A stretch of DNA of 64,000 nt from Ostrinia nubilalis. Taxonomy: Eukaryota; Arthropoda; Insecta; Lepidoptera; Crambidae. Positions 48,501 to 60,500 of the stretch are shown piece by piece. Within the stretch, counting starts at the first letter, position 1; each line of letters opens with the position of its first letter. Under the pieces are notes generated by a model that was given only the letters and a program-made list of their open reading frames with translations, was not told where the DNA came from and did no database searches. Position numbers and translations under genes: made by a program. The stretch is from positions 2,429,001 through 2,493,000 of the forward strand of contig NC_087117.1 of the NCBI RefSeq assembly GCF_963855985.1, in the 5' to 3' direction.

Positions 48501-51500
48501 CTTATTTTAACTTTGATAAACGTCAATAATCTGTCAAACTCCATACAAAAAACACCGGTTATCGTCATAGTTACGTTCAAAGTTAGGTGGTGCAACTCAG
48601 CCTAAATCTGTCTCATATTATGTACAAACCAAATAAATGTTCTTCTTTCTTTCTTGAAAGAAGGGAAGGAACTACGGACGGAGCTATTCCGAAAAACGTT
48701 ATCTGAAGTTTCTATCTACATATACTTTTATTTGTATTGTCAACTACCAAAAGCACTTCTACAATCTACCCTCCCTTCCAGAAGCCGCAAGACATCCAAG
48801 TGCTAATATCGGAATCAGCGCCAGAAGCGTGGATCAACGTCCACGATATCCTACACTTCCTGCCCAGCGCGCCAGGAGAGGCCAGCTTCGTCTGGGCCTC
48901 GGAGGAGACGGGCCACCTGCACCTGTATCTGGTCACGTGCGCCATAAACCGGCGCGAGCCAGCTTGTGAGTATACCATTCTACTTGTCTCTCCTGTCCTC
49001 TCCTCTCTCCTGTCCTCTCCTCTCTCCTGCCAGCGCGCCAGGCGAGGCCAGCTTCGTCTGGGCCTCGGAGGAGACGGGCCACCTGCACCTGTATCTGGTC
49101 ACGTGCGCCATAAACCGGCGCGAGCCAGCTTGTGAGTATACCATTCTACTTGTCTCTCCTGTCCTCTCCTCTCTCCTGTCCTCTCCTCTCTCCTGCCAGC
49201 GCGCCAGGCGAGGCCAGCTTCGTCTGGGCCTCGGAGGAGACGGGCCACCTGCACCTGTATCTGGTCACGTGCGCCATAAACCGGCGCGAGCCAGCTTGTG
49301 AGTATACCATTCTACTTGTCTCTCCTGTCCTCTCCTCTCTCCTGTCCTCTCCTCTCTCCTAGTTATCTCCTCTCTTGTCATCTCTCTTATCTCTTGTCCT
49401 CCTCTCTCCTGTCCTCTCTTCTCTCGTCATCTCTTCTCCTGTCCGCTCCTCTCTCCTGTCCTCTCCTCTCTCCTGTTCCCCTCTCTTGTCATCTCTCTCC
49501 TGATCCCCTCTCTTGTCATCTCTCTCCTGTCCTCTCCTCTCTCCTGTCATCTCTCTCCTGTGCTCTCCATTCTCTTGTCATCTCTCTCCTGTCTTCTCTT
49601 CTCTTGTCCTGTCTCATGTTTGCTCCTCTCCTCTCTCCTGTCCTGTCCTCTCCTCTCTCCTGTCCTCTCCTCTCTCCTGTCCTCTCCTCTCTCCTGTCCT
49701 CTCCTCTCTCCTGTCCTCTCCTCTCCTCCTCTCTTGTCTTCTTGTCCTCCCACCTGCACCTGTATCTGGTCACCTGCGCCATAAAGCGTTTCGAGTTAGC
49801 TTGTGAGTAAATCCAAAATAAATTATTTAGAGGTCCCACTCTGCGCTTGCAGGTCCTACTCCACTCCAGAACCTTGCTGCCCCATCAAAATCAAATCAAA
49901 AATATTTATTCAGTTTAGACCACAAGTGGTATGAACGTCAAAATGTAAATAATAAAAAAAGGTAGCCCTTATGGGGCACTTTACATGTCTCCTTATCTTT
50001 TGGGCCCTACCAGCGCTTCGAGACAAACATATGTCCTCAGTCGTCAGTTCTGCTTACTATGTGCCCTGTCCAATGCCACTTCAGCTTGCTGATCCGTCGG
50101 GCTATGTCAGCGACTTTAGTTTGTTTACGGATCTCCTCATTTCTGATTCGATCTCGTAGAAACACCGAGCATAGTTCTTTCCGTAGCAGCATGCTGTGCA
50201 ACTTTGAGCTTCTGTATCTGTATAAGGCCTTTATTGAGAGGCCAAATTTCTGAACCATATGTCATCATTGTGGAAAACCATGGAGGAGGCCTTTGTCCAG
50301 CAGTGGACGTCATTTGGCTGAAACTAACGATGTCATCATCACTGCGGTATTTTGAACGAAAAGATGAAGTTTCCCGAACGCTAACCTTGTTCTTGATTTG
50401 TTAAATGATTCTTATTCCATGCTACATAAAACACAATTTGTCCTGCAGCTGTGCTGGACATGATAACGGACGAAGGCCCAGCGCTGGGTCCGCACACATT
50501 GAGCCGGGAGCCGATCACAGCTGGAGACTGGGAGATCATGGGCAGGAAGATCTGGGTACGTAATCTGTGTATCTGTTACAGTCAAAACTCATAATCGGTC
50601 AAAACCACTTTTGACTGCAAAAATCAGTCCAAAGTGGTTTTGACTGATGCTCTTGGTCAATATCACTTTTGACTGATTTTTCCAGTCAAAAGTGCTTTCG
50701 TCTGATGTACAATTTTACCAATCAGTCCAAACTTCACACAAAGTAGTGATTTTATTTATATTTTGTCTGACAATTCTTAAAACCTAGACCTAGATTTCTT
50801 AAAAATATGATAAGAAATAAAAAGCAACATTACTGTGGTACCTAATGTAAGTATGATCACGACGTTGTATCACAGAATACATAATAGTAGCAATAGAAAT
50901 TGCACTCATTTGATCTGGATCAGATGCCGACATTTTAATGGTAATAATAATAATGCAAAGTTTCCAACGCACCTGGTGCATTCCTAATCGCACCTTACTA
51001 ATACGCTCACAAGAGCGCAATTTTTTTTGTGTTCAGAATTGATCTGCCCCACCGCTCAATCGTCAGGTTGTAAAGTCCTTCAAAATTTTTGTTATTTTTA
51101 ATTATTTCTAAGTATTACGATTTTCCATTATAAAGAAGTGTAACAGTGCTGTTGGAACAATAAACCTTGATTGCGACGATGATCGACCGAGCGTGTATAG
51201 GTTGTCGTATTTAAGCGAGTCGGCCAGTCCGACACCACCGTTCGGCTTTGATTCTATTATGATTCGATTAATTCACATTTCTGTTGCAGGTAGACGAAGC
51301 CCGCCAGCTGGTATACTTCCTAGGGCTCCGCGAGACGCCGCTGGAGCGCCACCTGTACGCGGCGCCGTACAACCCGCCGCGACCGCACGCGCCCACGCTG
51401 CTGACCACTGTCGGCCACTCGTGCGCGGTGGATATTGACGAGGTGAGACCTTGTTGTGTAGACAGTAATGTGGGGCAGCTAGTACACTTCCTAGGGCTCC

Positions 51501-54500
51501 GCGAGACGCCGCTGGAGCGCCACCTGTACGCGGCGCCGTACAACCCGCCGCGACCGCACGCGCCCACGCTGCTGACCACTGTCGGCCACTCGTGCGCGGT
51601 GGATATTGACGAGGTGAGACCTTGTCCCACTAGGTGGACCGACGATTTGGTAAAGGTCGCGGGAAGATCCTGGATCCTGGATGGATAGATAGTAAGGTCT
51701 AGTTTAGCGTGTACTTTGTAGGGCTCCGTGAGACACCTAAAGAGTGCCATCTATACGTGGCATCTGACACTCGTGCGCAGTGGATATTGACGAGGTAAGG
51801 TCATTTTCAGAGCTCGACGGATTAGGCCCGGTTTCCGCCAAGGCGGAGCGGAGCGGAGAAGAGAGGAGATGTGTCGGGCGGACGAAGTTTTCTATAGAAT
51901 TTGACAGCAGCATTGGTGCGGCGCGGAGTGGTTTTGTGCGGAGCGGAGAAGAGATGTGTAAACAATGAAATCTGCTTGGTTATCCAAAACATACTGCTGA
52001 CCACTGTGCGCGGTGGACATTGACGAGGTGAGACTTGTTGTGTAGACAGTAATGTGGGGCAGCTAGTACACTTCCTAGGGCTCCGCGAGACGCCGCTGGA
52101 GCGCCACCTGTACGCGGCGCCGTACAACCCGCCGCGACCGCACGCGCCCACGCTGCTGACCACTGTCGGCCACTCGTGCGCGGTGGACATTGACGAGGTG
52201 AGACCTTGTTGTGTAGACAGTAATGTGGGGCAGCTAGTACACTTCCTAGGGCTCCGCGAGACGCCGCTGGAGCGCCACCTGTACGCGGCGCCGTACAACC
52301 CGCCGCGACCGCACGCGCCCACGCTGCTGACCACTGTCGGCCACTCGTGCGCGGTGGACATTGACGAGGTGAGACCTTGTTGTGTAGACAGTAATGTGGG
52401 GCAGCTAGTACACTTCCTAGGGCTCCGCGAGACGCCGCTGGAGCGCCACCTGTACGCGGCGCCGTACAACCCGCCGCGACCGCACGCGCCCACGCTGCTG
52501 ACCACTGTCGGCCACTCGTGCGCGGTGGACATTGACGAGGTGAGACCTTGTTGTGTAGACAGTAGGGCATGCAAAAACCGAGCGGTTTGGAAAAACCGGT
52601 TTTTTCGGTTTTTATTTTTAAAAACCGAACTAAACCGGTTTTTTCGGGTTTTTCGGGTCGACTGTTTGTAAGTAAATAAAAATGCTGCAAATTATAATAA
52701 AAATCATTTTATTTCTTTTATATTCTAGTTTGACAAGATGAAGTTAGAGCTGGCTCAAGCCATGCCTTGACTCCACATCCTACGCTCTCCCTGGTTTTAT
52801 TTTAATTAGGAATGATCGGATTGGCAAGGGTGGTGGCGGTGTCGCCATTTACTTGCGCAGCGACATCCCTCATAGGGTGTTGTGCATGTCGCCAGCTCCC
52901 TACAGTGCGTCCGCCGAGTTTCTCTTCGTCGAGATCAACGTGAAGGGTATCAAGGCCGTCCTTGGAGTGGTGTATTGCCCTCCTGGTATCGATTACCTCT
53001 CCCAACTTGAATCCACCTTGGAACCCATTTGTACGGATTACACGCATCACGTGATCATGGGCGACTTCAACACCAATCTCCTTATCAAATCTTCTTCTTC
53101 TACTAAGTTGTCATCACTCTTCACTTCCTTAAATCTGTCTATTCTACCACTACAACCCACTCATCATAATATCGATTCCCCTGATACTTGGCTTGATCTA
53201 ATTATCACCTCTTCCCCTGACAGTGTCATTGCGCATGGTCAATATGCTGCACCAGGCTTTTCACGCCATGACTTAGTTTTCGCGACCTATAGGCTCCACA
53301 CCACCAAGCAAAAACCAACTACGGTGCTGATGCGTAACTTTGGCAAGGTGGATGCAGATGCGATTAAGCGCGATGCAGCATCGCTCGACTGGGGTCCGGT
53401 TCAATCCGCGAAAACTGTAGATGATAAGGTGGCCTTATTCAATTCTAACTTGCTGTCTCTCTACGATGTGCATGCTCCGCTGCGACCTGTTAAACTTAAA
53501 CATCTTCCTGCTCCTTGGATCTCGAGAGAAGTGCGTGCGGCGATGAACCGCCGTGATAGGGCTTTCCTCAATTTCAAAAAAGATCGTTCTGACATAAACT
53601 GGTGTAAATATAAAGTTGCAAGAAACCGTTGCAATCAGATGGTGAGATCGGCCAGACGCGGTTATATCCATGATAACATTAACAACACCTCGTCTGCGGA
53701 TGTGTGGAAGTTCCTCAAAACACTGGGTATTGGCAAACGCCCTACCACACTTTCTCACTCCTCTTTCTCTTCTGATGAGCTAAACACCCATTTCTCCTCT
53801 GCTTCCACTTTGGATCCGCTCATCAGATCACAAACTATCAACGAGATAACTTCCACAACTCTTCTACTTCCTGAGGTGTTTATGTTTTCTGCTGTGTCTG
53901 GTGATGAGGTCAGGAAAATTATCCTCTCCATCAAATCCAAAGCCGTAGGTTTTGATGATATTAGCCGTACCATGATCCTTATCCTCCTCGAATTCCTTCT
54001 CCCTTTCATTACCCATATCATTAACTTTTCCTTATCCTCTGGTGTGTTTCCTCGCAACTGGTGCAAAGCCTTTGTAATCCCTCTACCCAAAATACCTAAT
54101 CCTTCCACCTTAAATAATTTTAGGCCCATATCCATATTACCATTCCTCTCAAAAACCCTAGAGGCGGTTGTTCACTCCCAACTGTCCAAACTCATATTCA
54201 CAAACAACCTCCTCAGTCCTTTCCAATCCGGTTTCCGTCCTGGCCACAGCACCAGCACTGCACTGCTCAAGGTGACGGAAGACATCCGAATGGGAATGGA
54301 ACATGGCCAACTTACATTGCTTGTACTCATTGATTTCTCCAATGCCTTTAATACAGTTGACCATGAAGTCCTCCTATCGTTGTTATCCAGATACAATATG
54401 TCACCAGTTGTCATGGATTGGTTCGCCTCATACCTCTGCGGACGCCAACAGGCCGTACGCATAGATAAAACTATTTCCCACTGGCGTGACCTCGTGACCG

Positions 54501-57500
54501 GTGTTCCGCAGGGTGGTATACTTTCCCCTCTCCTTTTCTCTATTTTTATCAATTCACTCACCTTCGGTATTGGCTCGTCTCACCATCTGTATGCCGATGA
54601 TCTTCAACTTTACCGACATTGTCGTTTTGACGAAATTGACCAGGCTGTACATCGCTTAAACGATGACCTTGAACATATCAGGGAATGGTCAAATCGTTAC
54701 GGCGTTGCTGTTAATCCCAACAAATGCCAGGCTATAATAATCGGGAGCCAGCGACAACTCTGTCGTTTAAATATGAATAGTGTCTCAACTGTCACTTTTA
54801 ATAGTGTGGATATACCATACTGTACTAGTGTTAAGAACCTTGGCCTATACCTTGACTCTACTCTTGGCTGGACGACTCAGGTCTCAGAGATTAGCCGGAA
54901 GGTCACTGCCACATTGCGTTCTCTTTGCAGATTAAAATATTTCCTTCCTGTCAAAACCAAGATTTTACTTGTCCACGCCCTAATTTTCCCGCTCATAGAT
55001 TATGCTGATGTGTGTTATCCGGACCTTAATCAAGTTCTCCTTAACAAACTGGACCGCCTTCTCAACAGTTGCATCCGGTTCATATTTTGTCTACGTAAAT
55101 ATGATCACATCTCCTCCTACCGATCTGAGCTCAAATGGCTACCTGTTCCTCTACGGCGTAATGCCAGAATTCTCACTACACTTTTTACCATCTTAAACGA
55201 CCCTAATGCTCCTTCCTATCTTAAATCTCAGTATACTCTTTTAAGTTCAACTCATGTAAGGCAACTTCGTTCCTCCAACAAACTTCTTCTTTCTACCCCA
55301 TCCCACCGCACTGGTTTCCTCTCTAATTCATTCCTTCTCCAATCTATTCGCCTTTGGAACGCTCTTCCCGAGAACATTAGGCAGGCTCCCAGCAAGTTTG
55401 TGTTTAAATACTCTGTGCGCAAGCATTTCCTTGAACGTATCTCGTCGTCTTGATCTCTCTTAAACCTTCTCGTTATCCACCTTATATTATGTATATGTAT
55501 GTATTTATGTAGGTATATATTTTGTATTAATATATTATAATATTTTATGTATTATATTAGTATAAGTTTTTTTGTATTTGTACTATTTTGCACCGCCTAC
55601 TTAAATTCTCTGTTTTGTCTAATTTTCTGGTTAGCTGGAAGAGAATGCCACATGGCATTAAGCTCGCCTGTTGTACCACTGTTTTTATGTGTGCAATAAA
55701 GATTTTAAATAAATAAAATAAGTTACATGTTCTGAACATAATATTGTGAGATCAATTGAATAGTTTAATTAAAAATCAAATATAAAGAGATCAACAATAG
55801 GATACTTCGCTCATTAGCAAAGCAAAACCTTTGGTCAGGACTTCTTGGCGGGAATCTGAAGCGTCATGTTAGCGGTTTTGTTTTATTTCCTCAAATTCGT
55901 GTGTGGGCGACTATTAATGTGTAATAATGGTGGATTATTAACCATTGAGTGTTCGTGAACGTCCATGGGGCAAGTGAAGCAAAACAGTGCATCGTGATTC
56001 TTCTGGTTGTCTCAAGTTGTCCATAGGAGGTCTCAGTAAAGCACCACAACTTTACTGAGACTCAAAGGGTGGGAAAGGGTATCATCTATCATCCTTCATT
56101 ATATCATTACTTGATCTCATTTTGTAACTCGTATCACTTATACAGGGTGGAAACGATAAGTGATCTCACTCGATTATTTCTAAACTATACCAGATATCGA
56201 AAAACTAGTTACTGATCCTGAAAGTGCTTCACGAGCTCTTTTAAATGGTACCAATAACAGGTTACAGAATAAACGGAATCTATCCGAAAATCCAATGTTT
56301 CCAGCTTCCATACTAAATGTATGCCAACCACTCAATATTAGAAGTGTATTTTTTTTAAACTTAAAATAAACTCGTAAAATGCATTCTCATTTAAAATAAT
56401 TTAAGGAAAACATTAGTTTTAGGCTTTATTTGCTATAAAATTTGCTATAATATTATCAAGAGATGAGTGCCATATCTGTGATAGTACTAAATGTATGGAA
56501 GATGGAAACATTGATTTTTTAGATAGATCCAGTTTATTCTGGAACTTAATATTAATACTATTGGATAGAGCTTGTGAAGCACTTTTAGGATCAGTAACCA
56601 GTTTTACGATATCTTTTGTAGTTTTTAATATTATGAGGCTGTACCAAATGTATGGAAGCCGGAAACATTGAATTTTCGGATAGATCCAGTTTATTCTTTA
56701 ACCTATTATTGGTACCGTTTGATAGAGCTCATGAAGCACTTTCAGGATCAGTAACTAGTTTTTTGATATCTTGTATAGTTTAGAAATAATCGAGTGAGAT
56801 CACTTATCGTTTCCACCCTGTATACTGGAAAATGGCACAAATCAAGTCGACCTCGACGTGTATTGCCAACATCATCAAAAAAGAAGAAGAACATTTGGTC
56901 ATAGTTATGCTTAATTAAATAATATTATGTAAGTTGACACTGACAGAGACTAGCAAAGCAAAAATAATGGCGGCAATGGTCAAATACAAAGCGCGTTCCA
57001 TTTTGCGCCCGCGCGCTTATAGCTTTAGCTAGAAGATACATGGTACTTTAGTTCAATACCATAGCCATAGACTATACTCTACTCATTCACATTGCATTAC
57101 AATAATTGTTTTTATTGATATGACTAAAGAAGCATGTTCTTGTATGAGTTATTAAATTATTTAAAATCGTAGAAGAAAAACCGAAAAAACCGAAAAACCC
57201 GGTTTTATAACTGACAAAAACCGAGTTCCAAATTGTGTCGGTTATCCGGTTTTTCGGTTATCCGGTTAACCGGTTTGCATGCCCTAGTAGACAGTAATGT
57301 GGGGCAGCTAGTACACTTCCTAGGGCTCCGCGAGACGCCGCTGGAGCGCCACCTGTACGCGGCGCCGTACAACCCGCCGCGACCGCACGCGCCCACGCTG
57401 CTGACCACTGTCGGCCACTCGTGCGCGGTGGACATTGACGAGGTGAGACCTTGTTGTGTAGACAGTAATGTGGGGCAGCTAGTACACTTCCTAGGGCTCC

Positions 57501-60500
57501 GCGAGACGCCGCTGGAGCGCCACCTGTACGCGGCGCCGTACAACCCGCCGCGACCGCACGCGCCCACGCTGCTGACCACTGTCGGCCACTCGTGCGCGGT
57601 GGACATTGACGAGGTGAGACCTTGTTGTGTAGACAGTAATGTGGGGCAGCTAGTACACTTCCTAGGGCTCCGCGAGACGCCGCTGGAGCGCCACCTGTAC
57701 GCGGCGCCGTACAACCCGCCGCGACCGCACGCGCCCACGCTGCTGACCACTGTCGGCCACTCGTGCGCGGTGGATATTGACGAGGTGAGGCCTTGTCCTA
57801 CTAGGTGGACCGACGATCTGGTAACGGCCGCGGGAAGATCCTGGATCCTGGATGGATAGATAGTAAGGTCTAGTTTAGCGTGTACTTTTTAGGGCTCCGC
57901 GAGACACCTAAAGAGCGCCATCTATACGTGGCATCTTACACTCGTGCGCAGTGGATATTTATGAGGTAAGGTCACTTTCAGAGCTCGACGGATTAGGCCC
58001 GGTTTCCGCTAAGGCGGAGCGGAGCGTAGAAGAGAGGAGATGTGTCGGGCGGACGAAGTTTTCTATAGAATTTGACAGCAGCATTGGTGCGGCGCGGAGT
58101 GGTTTTGTGCGGAGCGGAGAAGAGATGTGTAAATAATGAAATCTGCTTGATTATCCAAAACACACTGCTGACCACTATCACTGAAAGCCTTAGAGTGAGA
58201 CACCTATTATAGAGAGAGAGAGAGCCATCTTTACACTCGTGCGCGGTGGACATTGACGAGGTGAGACCTTGTTGTGTAGACAGTAATGTGGGGCAGCTAG
58301 TACACTTCCTAGGGCTCCGCGAGACGCCGCTGGAGCGCCACCTGTACGCGGCGCCGTACAACCCGCCGCGACCGCACGCGCCCACGCTGCTGACCACTGT
58401 CGGCCACTCGTGCGCGGTGGACATTGACGAGGTGAGACCTTGTTGTGTAGACAGTAATGTGGGGCAGCTAGTACACTTCCTAGGGCTCCGCGAGACGCCG
58501 CTGGAGCGCCACCTGTACGCGGCGCCGTACAACCCGCCGCGACCGCACGCGCCCACGCTGCTGACCACTGTCGGCCACTCGTGCGCGGTGGACATTGACG
58601 AGGTGAGACCTTGTCCTACTAGGTGGACCGACGATCTGGTAACGGTCGCGGGAAGATCCTGGATCCTGGATGGATAGATAGTAAGGTCTAGTTTAGCGTG
58701 TACTTTGTAGGGCTCCGCGAGACACCTATAGAGCGCCATCTGTACGTGAGACACTCGTGCGCGGTGGATATTGACGAGGTGAGGCCTTGTTGTGTGGGTA
58801 GTAAGGTCTTTTATAGCGTGTACTTCTTAGGGAAGCCCTAGGAGAGAGATACCTATAGATAGAGCGCCATCTGTACGTGAGTCTCTCGTGCGCAGTGGAT
58901 ATTGACGAGGTAAGGTCACTTTCAGAGCTCGACGGATTAGGCCCGGTTTCCGCCAAGGCGGAGCGGAGCGGAGAAAAGAGGAGATATGTCGGGCGGACGA
59001 AGTTTTCTATAGAATTAGACAGCAGCATTGGTGCGGCGCGGAGTGGTTTTGTGCGGAGCGGAGAAGAGATATGTAAATAATAAAATCTGCTTGGTTATCC
59101 AAAACACACTGCTGACCACTGTCACTGAAAGCCTTAGGAGTGAGACACCTATTATAGAGAGAGAGCCATCTTTACACTCGTGCGCGGTGGATATTGACGA
59201 GGTGAGACCTTGTTGTGTAGACAGTAATGTGGGGCAGCTAGTACACTTCCTAGGGCTCCGCGAGACGCCGCTGGAGCGCCACCTGTACGCGGCGCCGTAC
59301 AACCCGCCGCGACCGCACGCGCCCACGCTGCTGACCACTGTCGGCCACTCGTGCGCGGTGGATATTGACGAGGTGAGACCTTGTCCTACTAGGTGGACCG
59401 ACGATCTGGTAACGGTCGCGGGAAGATCCTGGATCCTGGATGGATAGATAGTAAGGTCTAGTTTAGCGTGAACTTCTTAGGGCTCCGCGAGACACCTATA
59501 GAGCGCCATCTGTACGTGAGACACTCGTGCGCAGTGGATATTGACGAGGTGAGACCTTGTCCTACTAGGTGGACCGACGATCTGGTAACGGTCGCGGGAA
59601 GATCCTGGATCCTGGATGGATAGATAGTAAGGTCTAGTTTAGCGTGCACTTTGTAGGGCTCCGTGAGACACCTAAAGAGCGCCATCTATACGTGGCATCT
59701 TACACTCGTGCGCAGTGGATATTGACGAGGTGAGGACACTTTCAGAGCTCGACGGATTAGGCCCGGTTTCCGCCAAGGCGGAGCGGAGCGGAGAAGAGAG
59801 GAGATGTGTCGGGCGGACAAAGTTTTCTATAGAATTTGACAGCAGCATTGGTGCGGCGCGGAGTGGTTTTGTGCGGAGCGGAGAAGAGATATGTAAATAA
59901 TAAAATCTGCTTGGTTATCCAAAACACACTGCTGACCACTGTCACTGAAAGCCTTAGAGTGAGACACCTATTATAGAGAGAGAGAGCCATCTTTACACTC
60001 GTGCGCGGTGGATATTGACGAGGTGAGACCTTGTTGTGTAGACAGTAATGTGGGGCAGCTAGTACACTTCCTAGGGCTCCGCGAGACGCCGCTGGAGCGC
60101 CACCTGTACGCGGCGCCGTACAACCCGCCGCGACCGCACGCGCCCACGCTGCTGACCACTGTCGGCCACTCGTGCGCGGTGGACATTGACGAGGTGAGGC
60201 CTTGTCCTACTAGGTGGACCGACGATCTAGTAACGGTCGCGGGAAGATCCTGGATGGATAGATAGTAAGGTCTAGTTTAGCGTGCACTTTGTAGGGCTCC
60301 GTGAGACACCTATAGAGCGCCATCTTTACGTGAGTCACTCGTGCGCAGTGGATATTGACGAGGTGAGACCTTGTTGTGTGGGTAGTAAGGTCTATTTTAG
60401 CGTGTACTTCTTAGGAGAGCCTTAGGAGTGAGTCACATATAGAGCGCCATCTTTACACTGGTGCACGGTGGATATTGACGAGGTGAGACCTTGTTGTGTG

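Larger units (their letters stand above)
52563..57286. mobile_element. hAT element inserted in the exon 11 array, carrying a LINE and a MITE
   Basis: TIRs TAGGGCATGCAAA (52563..52575) and TTTGCATGCCCTA (57274..57286) are flanked by the 8-bp duplication GTAGACAG (52555..52562 and 57287..57294), fitting nTnnnnAn. The duplication is part of the array spacer GTAGACAGTAATG, so the insertion split a run of six exon copies into three and three. Subterminal CCGGTTTTTCGG repeats are present at both ends. Without its inserts it is about 1.1 kb and has no transposase. Confidence 0.93.

Noticed and set aside
48737..49301. Exon 9 read through its donor into the copies as one long exon
   Set aside because: Exons 9 and 10 join with correct phase and DPP8/9 similarity at the GTGAGT donor; the read-through shifts frame in the copies and gives unrelated sequence.
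49298..49810. Ser/Leu-rich frames on the plus strand and Arg/Glu-rich frames on the minus strand
   Set aside because: Translation of the pyrimidine microsatellite, open in all frames because it lacks the bases for stop codons.
51822..52574. 250-codon minus-strand open frame (and similar frames at 57205, 57993)
   Set aside because: It is the antisense of the exon 11 copies; the frame is open only because a GC-rich 171-bp unit repeats.
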